64,000 nt of DNA. Origin: Dioscorea cayenensis subsp. rotundata (Eukaryota > Streptophyta > Magnoliopsida > Dioscoreales > Dioscoreaceae). The stretch spans positions 496,001 through 560,000 of the forward strand of contig NC_052482.1 of the NCBI RefSeq assembly GCF_009730915.1, written 5' to 3'. Below are positions 11,182 through 21,247 of the stretch, in pieces (positions within the stretch are counted from its first letter, which is position 1; the number at the start of each line of letters is the position of its first letter). The notes below the pieces were generated by a model. It worked only from the letters and a program-made list of their open reading frames with translations, ran no database searches and was not told where the DNA came from. Position numbers and translations under genes: made by a program.

Positions 11182-11898
11182 CTAGGAAAGTTGCAAAAGG
11201 CTTTTATCATCAAAGAAACTACTCCTCAAAGATGAGCAAATTGGCAACTCCTCAAGTTCATCAAAGAAGTCATTTTCCTCTGTACTTTTCTTCTCATTCT
11301 TCACTATTTCTTCTTCTTCTTCTTCTTCATCATCTTCTTCTTCTTTACATTTGGAATTCACTTTTGTTTGTGGTTGGATTGATAGAAGGTCAGGCCCTGG
11401 ATGATTGTGATTTGATGTATAAGTGATTATAAGCATTGATGCATCAGTCTTGCACTTCTCTACTTGTTTCTTTGCTGAACATCCCTTTGAAGTGCTACAT
11501 CTATAATATCCCCTGTATACAGAGAACAAATAGATAGATAGAAAACAGAAAAAGAGAGCACAAAAACAGAGGAAAAACTAGAGACTAAAACTGAAAAAGA
11601 AGGGACCTTGGATAAGGAGAGCCTTTAATGGGTTTTTGTCCATACTTTCTCCAAGACCAAAAATCAGAAGGTGGACCTTCACTCTTCTGTTTCCCTGCTT
11701 TAGTTTCAACCCTTACTGTGACAACAACCTTCTGAACAACCTTCCTGTAATAAGATCACAACAAAAAAGAAATAAAAGAACACATGAAAAAAGATTTCTA
11801 TAAAAAATTATTTTCTCTAGACTCACTTATGAACACTACCTTCTCTTTGATGATGGAGCTTCTATCATCCTTTCTTTTGCACTTGTAGGACTTTCCAT
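11182..11898 (-). CDS. WRKY transcription factor, group IIe
   Basis: Three exons on the minus strand: 11898-11840, 11744-11607 and 11512-11182, giving 175 residues. The WRKY domain (about 46-104) has the canonical WRKYGQK heptapeptide at 51-57, followed by [20 protein letters not shown] and a C-X5-C-X23-H-X-H zinc centre. The [23 protein letters not shown] context and the [11 protein letters not shown] block are typical of group IIe (the WRKY65/69/22/27/29 clade). The intron that splits the domain after the conserved PR codon is the usual WRKY intron position. Such proteins bind W-boxes (TTGAC) in promoters. A short Lys/Arg-rich N-terminus precedes the domain, and an acidic run ([12 protein letters not shown]) follows it. 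At 175 residues it is short for the group. Confidence 0.9.
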
Positions 11899-12471
11899 TG
11901 TACTCTTTTCTTTCTCTATATGCTATCCTCCTTTTTATCTCTTCCTCTGCTTTCCACTCACATGAAACACACTTAGAGAGAGAGAGAGAGGATGAAATGG
12001 ATAGGAATCAAAAGAGTGCATATTAATAGAGGAAGGCATGATTCATGAGAGGACAAGAGTAGTAGCTTTCTATCTTTTTCACTTATTGAAACAGAGGACT
12101 AGACAACAATATATCTTTTTCACTTATTGAAAACAGAGGACTAGACAACAATAGGCGAGGGCCATATCCATCCAAAGCTTAAAAATATGCAAACCACTCC
12201 ACCAGTTTATGTTTCTTTTTTGGCAATGTTCTGCCAACTTTGCACATGACCCTTTGTCTCTCACAAAGCTGATCACCATTTATCTCAATTAATCTTCTCA
12301 TTAATGTGTTTATGCTCGCCCTGTAACACATTAACAAACATGAACAAAGAGAAAGAGATATCATTGGAGAAGAATATAGACAATCATTTACATACATATG
12401 TATAAATGTTTATATATATATATATATATATGGCTCCTAGTCTTGATCTTCCTCACATTGAGTATTGCACA
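11899..12471. other. WRKY upstream region and 3' flank of the UBC32-like gene
   Basis: Contains the WRKY promoter and leader, with a GA run at 11972-11990, a tandem duplication at 12072-12154 and a TA run at 12413-12430. No gene seen. Confidence 0.5.
12072..12154. repeat. Tandem duplication of about 41 bp
   Basis: The block TATCTTTTTCACTTATTGAA plus ACAGAGGACTAGACAACAAT occurs twice back to back, differing by an extra A. It lies upstream of the WRKY start. Confidence 0.85.
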
Positions 12472-15316
12472 TTACATAAGGAAGATGCCATATGATTTGA
12501 GAAACTTCTTCAATATGAGAATGGAAATGGCAATGGTCAGACCGATAGCAGCCAGAGTAAATAGGCGGTCGTCTGAGGGCTTCTGAGCTCTAGTAACAGG
12601 CCTCTGAGGTTGTTCAATCGTCTGGGAAGCAGGTGCTCTCCTTGATAAACTCACTCTTGCCCGGAAGCCAACTTGAAGAGGACCGGCAGCTGCATTCACT
12701 TGGACTTCATGAACATCTTCCACCATCATTGGCTCGTTTTCTGGATTCGGGGGCTCCTGTATGGGAGCAGTCGCCACGTCCAGACTAGCATTTTCCGTAA
12801 CAGAATTAGGAGCAGTATTTGCCTCCGCACTTGTTGTATCATCGGTTGCTGGTGTAGGGAGAATGTCAGGCACAGGAGGAGCCTTGCCGAGCATGTATCT
12901 GTGGATCTGTCATTAAAATACCAAAGGTCATAGAGATTCAGATATTTAAAGCTGTTTTAAGAATTTCAGTACGATGGACTGTGAGGGTTTACTTCATCGA
13001 TTAAATTTTGCCGCTCTGAGCTGCCATATTTGGGGATGACTTCACGTGACTTGATAGCGAGTTTGCGCCTTTCTTCCTTGTTGTAATCCAGAGACCCCAA
13101 TGCCCCATCAGGGTTGGTTGGCATGAAAGCAATCAGGGCTACCAAAGCTGTTCGAACTGGTTGACAGAAGGAGCTCATTTCAGTTACAAACTGAATCTCG
13201 AGAAACATATAATTCACACATATACACTGAAATATTTCAGATACTGCATAACTTCATTACAAGTTATGCAAAAACCAAGCAGTTATAACAAACATACTAA
13301 GTTAAAATTTTCAGAAGTTAGATAATTTAACAGCATTAAAACCACAAGATGTTTCCCTGATCTTGCTGAGCTTTAGCCACGCAAGACACCAGTCACATAA
13401 GGCAAAAAATTGCATGTCTAACATATCTTGTCCATGCTGATGACTTATTAAGACTTGAGATCTCTTTTAGAATGGTATTGACTTGTCAAGGCCATACTGA
13501 TGACTTATTGAGACTTGAGATCTCTTCTAGAATGGTATTGACTTGTCAAGGAACTTGGCAGCATTTACTATAGTAGGTAACTTTAATGTCCTTTTTGTTG
13601 GTCAAATCATCGCTAAGAGAATACCAAATAATGCTTCTGATTTAAAAAAAAAAAAAAAGAATTATTGCTGTAGCACCATGCTCATATAGCATGCTAACCA
13701 GAGAATGAGAGCACACTAAGAATATTGGTGCTCAAGCGAATAGCTTATCTACTCAAGATGTACTATACCATAATATCTATATCTTAATTGAACGCAGGCT
13801 TCCATTGAAAATAGCAAGCCAATGATAATAACCAATCAGATGTTAAACTAACTCTGGAGACTGAATGCAACACAAGGTAAGGCACACAAAGCTTAAAAGC
13901 GAAGGTATTACAAGCAGCAAGATAAAAAAGTATCATATAAACAAAATTTACAATAAGAAAGTAACATAAATAGATAACATACCACTCCAAGAGGGCTGCC
14001 AATGCTCAGGGTGATAATTTGATATGCTCAAGCATATCTTTGTCTGAGTTTCAAAACGACCATTTGGCTACACCATTGCATCAAAGAAAAAACCAAATTA
14101 GTTAAACGGCACACTACACAATTACTAAACCACAAAATGGTATTGAGTTCCCATTTGATGTAGTTAAACGGCACACTACAAAATTACTAAACCACAAAAT
14201 GGTATTAAGTTCCCATTTGATGATTAGCATGCAAAACTAGCAATTTTGATTATGCCAGGACATGGCATTGCAGATTATCAACAGTTAGAAGTGGCAAAAG
14301 AGAACCCTAAAACTGATAAAAACTGTAAAGGAAACAAAAGAGATAGAGAGAAAGATAGGAATAGATAATTACAGTCAGTAACATGAATGCCGGGGGCTTG
14401 AATGGATACTCGGCCGGCAGTTGAATCCTCCCATGATAAATGCCACCCTCAAACTCTGAATCCCGCGGCCCGCAGATTGCAAATTGCCACTCAAATATGT
14501 TCTCCTAAAACAGCATGAGACATTCAATACAAACCATACATAGAAATTCTCATAACCCACATGATTCAGAAGAAATTCAGTAGCCAATTTTGAAATTTCA
14601 CAATATTCAGTATTGCAATCTCCATAAAATGGAAAACATATCAAACCACAAGAGAATGAAATAAAAATCTCAACTCATTTTCACAACAAATTGAAATTCC
14701 CAAAACAGCTCATTGTATCCAATTGGTAGATTAAACTCAATATTTAATCGAGAATGAATGATCTAAAAGCCAAAAACAACATCTACACCGAGGTCAATGG
14801 ATCTGCAATAAATCCTCAATTAGGGTTCTTGGTGCTCAAGGGTTTGAGTTACATCTCAAACAAAGTACATCCAAATCATTCTCCATTCTCACACTCTCAA
14901 CATCCCAAAATTCATTCTCAAAGCACCCTAAATCTCCAAATCACATTAATTCAAAAATAAATTTAAAAAAAAAACACATTTTTTTCCCAATGAATGCGAG
15001 CATCAATCAACAAAATCAACATAATATAACAACAAATCCAACCAATAATTTTCACATCAAATTAAAAAAAGAAATCCACAAACAATCAAAAAGTAGAAAT
15101 CTCCAATTGAAATCCTCAATCAACTCCAAGAAATCAAAAGAAAAACAAGAAGAGCTTTAAGAAAGATAAGGGAAAATGAACAACAGATTAGGGTTAGGGT
15201 TTCACCTCAAGTGGAAGGCTCATGAAATCATCGGATGGATTCGACTGCATCTCCTTCACCTCCTGTAGTATTCTCTTCACCGCCGGGTTCTTCCTGTTAT
15301 ACCTCTCGTCCGCCAT
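12472..15316 (-). CDS. UBC32: Tail-anchored ubiquitin-conjugating enzyme E2 (UBC32/UBE2J-type, ERAD)
   Basis: Five exons on the minus strand: 15316-15206, 14504-14373, 14067-13983, 13156-12993 and 12906-12472, giving 308 residues, close to Arabidopsis UBC32 as I recall it. The UBC fold spans about 8-165. The catalytic Cys is Cys93 in TKICLSISNYHPEHWQPSW, the UBC6/UBE2J-type active-site neighbourhood. Ala/Pro-rich linker sequence follows, and the C-terminus has a single hydrophobic segment (about 280-297, LFTLAAIGLTIAISILIL) followed by basic residues: a tail anchor that puts the E2 domain on the cytosolic face of the ER. In Arabidopsis UBC32 acts in ER-associated degradation, salt response and brassinosteroid signalling. 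All splice sites are GT-AG and the frame is unbroken. A TAGGGTT motif sits just inside intron 1. Confidence 0.92.
13432..13551. repeat. 60-bp direct tandem repeat in a UBC32-like intron
   Basis: Two adjacent 60-bp copies (13432-13491 and 13492-13551) that differ at only a few positions. They lie in the intron between exons 3 and 4. Confidence 0.9.
14101..14222. repeat. 62-bp direct tandem repeat in a UBC32-like intron
   Basis: Two adjacent copies with period 62 (14101 and 14163), nearly identical, in the intron between exons 2 and 3. Unrelated in sequence to the 60-bp repeat in the next intron. Confidence 0.9.
15187..15203 (-). promoter_or_regulatory. Telo-box at the start of UBC32-like intron 1
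   Basis: On the minus strand the intron begins GTGAAACCCTAACCCTAATC, with a double telo-box a few bases after the splice donor at 15205. Confidence 0.6.
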
Positions 15317-16650
15317 CTCTCCCCGCCGCCGGAGTTCGCCGGAGTTCGCCGGAAAAAGAATAATTGGAGAAATTCAAACAAAAAATCGTAGAAGAAGTAA
15401 AGAGAACGAAATGAGGGTTATATTTATTTGGAAATATAAATAATTTTGAAAAATCATGACGTATTTCCCATTCAAATGGTCTACGTGGCAACATTTTATT
15501 GGATGGTGCTCATATTAATTTTGGGGAAAAGTTGACATTTTTAATTTTTTGCAAGAGAAAAAATATATTAATGGCAAAAAAAAAAAAATCTACATTTTTG
15601 AAAGATAATAAATTATTATATAAATTTATCAAATTTCTTTGTTGTATTATTAGTGTCCAGTCCATTAATTATTAGTTTCCATTTTTAATGGATTATTTTG
15701 TTTGTTTTTTAATCAAATTTTATTAAATTTTTTATTTTTATTAATGTGGTTGATCCATATATATATAAATAATAAATAAATAAATAAATTCATCAAATAA
15801 TAAACCATGCGGTCATGTTTTCCATTGCATTAATTGATTTTTTATATAAAAAAAGAAGTCATAATTTTTAAAACAAATTATATTTAAAAAATAATAAATA
15901 ATAATAAATTAGATCGGAGAGTAAGTACAATAAAATAGTTGACACTACGGTCTATAGTCTTTAATTATCCAAATATATTTCGGTCTTTGAAAAAAGAAAT
16001 ATTTAATTTGATTTAATATATTAAAAAAAATATTTTAACAGCAACCAAACCTGGTCAATGTTTTCTTATTATAATAAAAGTTTTTTTAATTTTATTTACA
16101 AAGCAAATAACCTAGTAAAAGAAATAAGATTATATCAATTATAACGGTTTAATGACTCACTAATAATTTATTATGATACGAGTTAAAACATGATACAGTA
16201 ATAAATTATTACGTATATTTAAGATGATATATATCATGACTAATGACTATAAATTTATAAAATTAATTTTTTTTTTTTAAAAAAAATGAATAAACCACAT
16301 GCATTAATAAAAAGGTGTCAACAGTCGACCCACCAGAAGTGGGAAAAACAAACACAGGAGAGTAAATTTTTTTCTAATATAAATTTGGAGGGATGAGAAT
16401 ATAACTAACCCTTCGGATAAAAAAAAAATTAATAAACTCACAGTTAACACTGTTTTTTTTAAAAAAAAAGAAATTAAGTTTTTTACAATGCTTTGATCTA
16501 TCTATGTGAATAATACCACTAAACAAGTGTTGGCTAACATTTTTGTTTTTCCTTCACTTGGCCAAAATGAATATATAGATATAATTCTAAGAAGAAAAAA
16601 AAAATTTTGATGAGAATTTTATGAAGAATTTTTGAATGATGTGGTTTAAA
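15317..16650. other. AT-rich intergenic spacer, no gene seen
   Basis: Holds the divergent upstream regions of the UBC32-like gene (minus) and the GRAS gene (plus). Very AT-rich with many poly-A and poly-T tracts. No ORF, RNA gene or clear transposon ends recognised. Confidence 0.6.
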
Positions 16651-17261
16651 ATGTTTTCCAGGATTGCAGATTGTCTTCTTCCTGGTAAGTGACTTCAAAA
16701 AGTTTCCATCTTTTTTATTCTCAATCCATTTGTTTTACATGTTTGTGCTGGAATTTCCATTTGTCAAAGTATTGAAAGCACTCATCTTTTTTGTTTCAGT
16801 GTTTTGTTTCTAGATCAAAGGACCTCGGGAACCAAAGGGAGATTCTCAGATTAAGGCTTTTAATTTTTTTTTAGGGTTTTGGGAAGAATCAATCCATCTG
16901 TTTTTCTTCATTTTATGAAAATTGGTTTTTTTTTTGGAGTACAAATTGATGCTTTTCAGATTCATTTTACTTCGATTGCTTCTGTTTTTATAATCCTTTC
17001 TTCTCTTCTGCAGGCCAAAGTTGCTTTCTTTGTCTGCATTTCAAGGTAAAAAAAAGCTCTTTCTTTGTTTTATATGCATTTTAGATTGTGAATGATTTGG
17101 TTATAGAACTACTTCAGTTCTTTGTCTTATTTTCTTGTTGTGTTCTTGCCATTCGGCAGTTCGAATCACAGTTTATATAGTTGTCGACAAACTTCTCTGG
17201 TAGCTAAGAACTGCAACATAGCTTTTGGTTTTTTCTTGGCTTGCTAAGATTGTTGCATTCA
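16651..17261 (+). promoter_or_regulatory. Leader of the GRAS gene, probably with 5'UTR introns
   Basis: Donor-like sites (TTCCTG|GTAAGT at about 16685; CAAG|GTAAAA at about 17045) and pyrimidine-rich acceptors suggest one or two introns upstream of the ATG at 17262. An in-frame TAA at 17205 shows that the coding frame does not extend far upstream. Confidence 0.4.
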
Positions 17262-18974
17262 ATGTTCTCCATTGAGGGGTTTAATCCTAATGGAGCACAA
17301 GAAGGATTTGAAGATGAGTGTAGTGTGAAGCAGACCCAATTTTTCACAACTGAAGATGTGGGAAACATCGTCGATGATTTCTGGTCCATTTATAGCTTCA
17401 GCCAAGAATCTCAAACTGATAAAGGTACTATCTTGCCATCTAGTGTGACAGAATCCATTCCAGAGTTCATTGCACCTCAAACACCATTAATGGTGTTTGA
17501 ACCCAATCTAGAAAATCCCATTGTTCAAGACATCACTGAGTTTGTTTTGCCAAAAAAGAAGTCATGCACTGGAGTCCTTTCCTCACTGGAGATTCTGAAT
17601 AGTTATAAACCGTGTCATAATCGCTTGCAAGTCGGAAATCTGAATGGAGAGATTGTGGGATTTGATTCAAATTCATTGGATGGAGAAACGCGGTTTTCTA
17701 CTGAAGAGATTGTTAGATTTGCTGCTGCTCGTTATATCGAGTTATCTTCCCCAACTGAAGGTAATAATTCCATGCTTAGAAACCCTTTAGGCTTATCTTT
17801 GTCGGGCTTCAATAATGAGGAAATCCAGAATGTTGAGCTTGCAAGCTTATTACTTGCTGCTGCTGAGAAGGTAAGCAATCGACAATATGATAGAGCGAGC
17901 AATTTGCTTAGACAATGTGAAACTTTCTCCTCTCATTGCGGCCATCCAGTTCAAAGACTTGTTTACTACTTCTCCGACGCATTGCAAGAAAGAATCGATA
18001 GAGAAACTAGGAGGCTATCAGCAAAGAGACCAAGGGACAAGGGTCTACCGGCAGAGGATGTTGCGAAAGAAATGTTAACTAGTCATCCAATACATCTGAT
18101 TGCTCAGAAAACACTACCATTCTCGCAAGTCATTCAGTTTACTTCAATTCAAACAATTCTGGACAATGTTGCGACGATGAAGAGAATTCATCTTGTTAAT
18201 TTGTCTATCAAGCATGGCTTCCAATGTACTATTTTGATGCAAGCTCTGGCAACAAGATCTTCATGCCCTGTTGATTACTTGAGGATCACTGGAGTTGGAG
18301 CATCAGAAGAGCCTGTATTACTCACTGGACAGAGATTGGTGAGTTTCGCTGAAACCTTGTCTTTACCATTTGATTTCCGTGTTGTAGCTGTTTCAGACAT
18401 GAAAGATCTCAGAGAAGATATGTTTGAAATCGAGCCTGATGAAGCATTGGCTGTTTATAGTTCACTTGATATGAATAGCATGATTGTTAGGCCTAACAGT
18501 TTGGAGAACCTCATTAGAGTCATGAGGAAACTCAAACCGATTATAATGATGATCGTTGATTTAGAGGCTAATCATAATTCACCGTCTTTCATCACTCGTT
18601 TCACCGAAGCATTGTTCTTTTACAGTGCCTACTTTGATTATGTCAATTGTTATCTTGATAGAAGTGATTCAAATAGAACTTTTCTAGAGGGATACTTCTT
18701 TGCAGAAGGAATGCGGAGCATAATTGCGACGGAGGGCAGTGAGAGACTAATAAGACATGTCAGTATAAGCATTTGGAGGGTGTATTTTGCGCGGTTTGGA
18801 CTTGTGGAAGTTGACTTGAATGAGTGGGCATCTTATCAAGCTAGTCTTCTTCTTAAGAAGTTTGCGCATTCGAGCTCATGCACACTCGATAAGAACGGGA
18901 AATCGTTGACTGTGGGATGGAAAGGTACTCCATTGTATTTCATTTCTGCATGGAAATTTCAGTATGGAGATTAA
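17262..18974 (+). CDS. GRAS family transcription regulator (DELLA-related, no DELLA motif)
   Basis: Intronless coding region of 570 residues. The start is the first ATG after the in-frame stop at 17205. The N-terminal 185 residues are variable and acidic; I see no DELLA or TVHYNP motif. The GRAS domain runs from about 188 to the end in the usual order: first Leu-rich region (VELASLLLAAAEKVSNRQYD), the VHIID-like core at about 308-313 (here IHLVNL), second Leu-rich region, PFYRE region (SPSFITRFTEALFFYSAYFD, about 439-458), and SAW region ending WKGTPLYFISAWKF. The PFSQVIQFTSIQTILDNVA and LMQALATRSSCPVDYLRITG blocks resemble RGL1-like GRAS proteins lacking the gibberellin-sensing N-terminus. 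The VHIID motif is degenerate, with Asn instead of the conserved Asp. Expected to be a nuclear co-regulator; the specific pathway is not deducible. Confidence 0.88.
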   Translation: MFSIEGFNPNGAQEGFEDECSVKQTQFFTTEDVGNIVDDFWSIYSFSQESQTDKGTILPSSVTESIPEFIAPQTPLMVFEPNLENPIVQDITEFVLPKKKSCTGVLSSLEILNSYKPCHNRLQVGNLNGEIVGFDSNSLDGETRFSTEEIVRFAAARYIELSSPTEGNNSMLRNPLGLSLSGFNNEEIQNVELASLLLAAAEKVSNRQYDRASNLLRQCETFSSHCGHPVQRLVYYFSDALQERIDRETRRLSAKRPRDKGLPAEDVAKEMLTSHPIHLIAQKTLPFSQVIQFTSIQTILDNVATMKRIHLVNLSIKHGFQCTILMQALATRSSCPVDYLRITGVGASEEPVLLTGQRLVSFAETLSLPFDFRVVAVSDMKDLREDMFEIEPDEALAVYSSLDMNSMIVRPNSLENLIRVMRKLKPIIMMIVDLEANHNSPSFITRFTEALFFYSAYFDYVNCYLDRSDSNRTFLEGYFFAEGMRSIIATEGSERLIRHVSISIWRVYFARFGLVEVDLNEWASYQASLLLKKFAHSSSCTLDKNGKSLTVGWKGTPLYFISAWKFQYGD

Positions 18975-19774
18975 ATGATAACATTTAAATTTCCTCCATT
19001 TGTACTTTAGCTTTTAACTTAGGTATTAGAATTGAAATCAAATTTGCCTTTTGTGCTATGTTCTTAAGCTTGCGAAAAATGTCCTACCATAACACAAACA
19101 ACAGATATAGTCCAAATGCATGAAACATGTCGATTTCTTGGTTTTTACTGATTAACTAAGCGATTACTCAATGTCATTGTCACAAGACGACTGCAGGCCG
19201 GGTTTGGTTACATCAACACATCAAGGTTTATCTTTCGGTATATACCTTTGTTTCTTTCAATCAGTATCAATGTGTCGGAACCGATACTTTTATATTGACA
19301 GTGGTATTCATGCAGACTTCTAATGATAAATTGCTGAATTCAATCAGAAACTATACCATGATATAAGTTGGTGAATTCAACTGATTCTCTGCAGAAATTC
19401 ATTTGATTTATGAAGTTCAAACTCATGTGTCGAACACTGTTGATTTAGAAATGAGAATTTGATTGATTTCTTGAAGAGAACACAGTGATTATGAAGTCCA
19501 TGAATGTGAATTTCATGAAGAACTAAAATGTAACAGGATTCAAAGAATGTAATTATGACTCTTCAAATCATGAATGATCACTGAATGATGTATTCATTTA
19601 AATACTGAGCCATTGTTTTGTCTTCTATCAAGCAATGCGTGTCTCTTTCCACCGCCCTTACGTAATTTTTCACTAGTTTTTTTTGTTCTATATATCCTCA
19701 TATAAATCCTGATGAAATATCTTTTGTATTCTTTATATACACAACAGCATAAATTATTATTTAATGTTTACATA

Positions 19775-19806
<32 letters not shown>

Positions 19807-20186
19807 TAGAGAATAGAGCAATATCCTAACTGCATGGCGTGTGGAAGAGTGCATGAATATGAAGACAAGAACCGTTCCAATTTAGAGACTTAGTAGTTAA
19901 AAATGAAACACATTATTAACCACTTGTTTATTTCAAAACAAACAAGCAAACATAGCATTCCATGCGTTGAATCTGCCAATCTTTCTTTAAACTAATAACT
20001 AGAATGAAAAGATTGAATCCAATGCATGTGAAACCTCAACACTTATTTGATTGATATAACTTCAAAAGCAGAAACACACAGGATGATCACACAAAATAGT
20101 TAGAGCAAATGCATAAAAATCATTATCAAAATATAAATTTTATAAGCATCACTTGTTGTTGATTATGATTCTTCTTGTTCTTGTTC
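18975..20186. other. Convergent 3' spacer between the GRAS and nicotianamine synthase genes
   Basis: Both neighbours end here, so this holds two 3'UTRs. A TA run lies at 19775-19800. No gene seen. Confidence 0.6.
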
Positions 20187-21158
20187 TCAAGATTGCTGAC
20201 CTTCAAGAGCCAGCTCCTCCAGCATGCTGCCATGCCCAAGAGGATTGAATATCTGAAACTCCGAGCACTTGCATGGCAGCATTGCCACTGTCCCTGACGG
20301 TGCGCTCTGATCGACTAAATTCACCGGAACGGCAGCAGTCACCTTGCGCGCAACGATTACCGTGTTTATAACTTCATCCATTGGATGATAAACAGATAAC
20401 AATTCAAACCCATGTAAATCACGGCATGCGTCGATGACAGGGTAGAGAAATGAGCGTGCACCGTGCACACTACGCAGCATGAGCAGCGCACCCGGTGCCA
20501 TGTAATTCTGTATATGCTCCAAGACTCTCGCCTTTTCCTCTCTGTCCATGCCCACAAGCGCAGCCAAGAACACAACGTCGAACTCCCTGAGCTCATCGGT
20601 CACACTGAGAACATTCGCTGTACGTGTAATCATGCGTGCGGAGAGGTCCCCGTCTCCAGCGATAAGGCGTTTCCCAAGCTCATTAGCATCTGAATCCATA
20701 TCATAGTTCACGAACCTGGTGGCAGGGAGGTGGCGCATGGCGAGCACGATTGAAGTCATTGGTAATGGACCAGAGCCGATAAAAGCCACACGGGACGGCA
20801 GCGTAGCTGCATGCCGAGCTAACATAGTGTACTCCAACAGGCTCAGCTTGATGTAATTCTGGTAGTATGGGAAGATGCTCAGATGCTCAATTGGATTCTC
20901 AAAGGCGCCGAGAATTGCAGAGTAATGGCTCTCAAGCAAACCTTCAGCCTCTCCACAAAGTTCAATGAGCTTTGATCTCATCCCTTGAACTTCATCGCTG
21001 AGCTTGTTCACATCGATGGAGCTCGGAGGGATGCATGCCAGCACTAATTCAGTGAAGAGCTCGTTTACCTCCATCGATGGCTTGAGACACGGCAGCACTG
21101 AGATCTTTGCATAGATTTCAGTCACTGTCTGAATCAACATCTCTTCTTGGTTCACCAT
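20187..21158 (-). CDS. NAS: Nicotianamine synthase
   Basis: Intronless, 323 residues, the usual length for plant NAS. The start is the ATG at 21158 (MVNQEE); the open frame extends further upstream without another ATG. Condenses three S-adenosylmethionine molecules into nicotianamine, the metal chelator needed for long-distance Fe, Zn and Cu movement and the precursor of phytosiderophores in grasses. Family blocks are intact: NPIEHLSIFPYYQNYIKLSL (88-107), the Rossmann-like VAFIGSGPLPMTSIVLA (124-140), then VNYDMDSDANELGKRL and DVVFLAALVGMD. A Leu-Leu (107-108) and a Tyr-X-X-hydrophobic signal (YTML, 110-113) are present; such motifs have been linked to vesicle trafficking of rice NAS. Shortly upstream on the minus strand is a TATATATATA element. 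Confidence 0.96.
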   Translation of the reverse strand: MVNQEEMLIQTVTEIYAKISVLPCLKPSMEVNELFTELVLACIPPSSIDVNKLSDEVQGMRSKLIELCGEAEGLLESHYSAILGAFENPIEHLSIFPYYQNYIKLSLLEYTMLARHAATLPSRVAFIGSGPLPMTSIVLAMRHLPATRFVNYDMDSDANELGKRLIAGDGDLSARMITRTANVLSVTDELREFDVVFLAALVGMDREEKARVLEHIQNYMAPGALLMLRSVHGARSFLYPVIDACRDLHGFELLSVYHPMDEVINTVIVARKVTAAVPVNLVDQSAPSGTVAMLPCKCSEFQIFNPLGHGSMLEELALEGQQS

Positions 21159-21235
21159 CTTAATTTCTGCAACAAAGAAAAGAAATAGAGAACAAACTCT
21201 TTCAATTCTGTGTGGAGCACACACTATATCTTCAT

Positions 21236-21247
21236 GTATATATATAC
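21236..21247 (-). promoter_or_regulatory. Putative TATA element of the NAS gene
   Basis: TATATATATA lies about 80-90 bases upstream of the NAS start codon on the minus strand, leaving room for a short leader. Confidence 0.55.

Noticed and set aside
11232-11426. Plus-strand ORF rich in Ser/Leu
   Set aside because: Antisense of the acidic tail of the WRKY protein.
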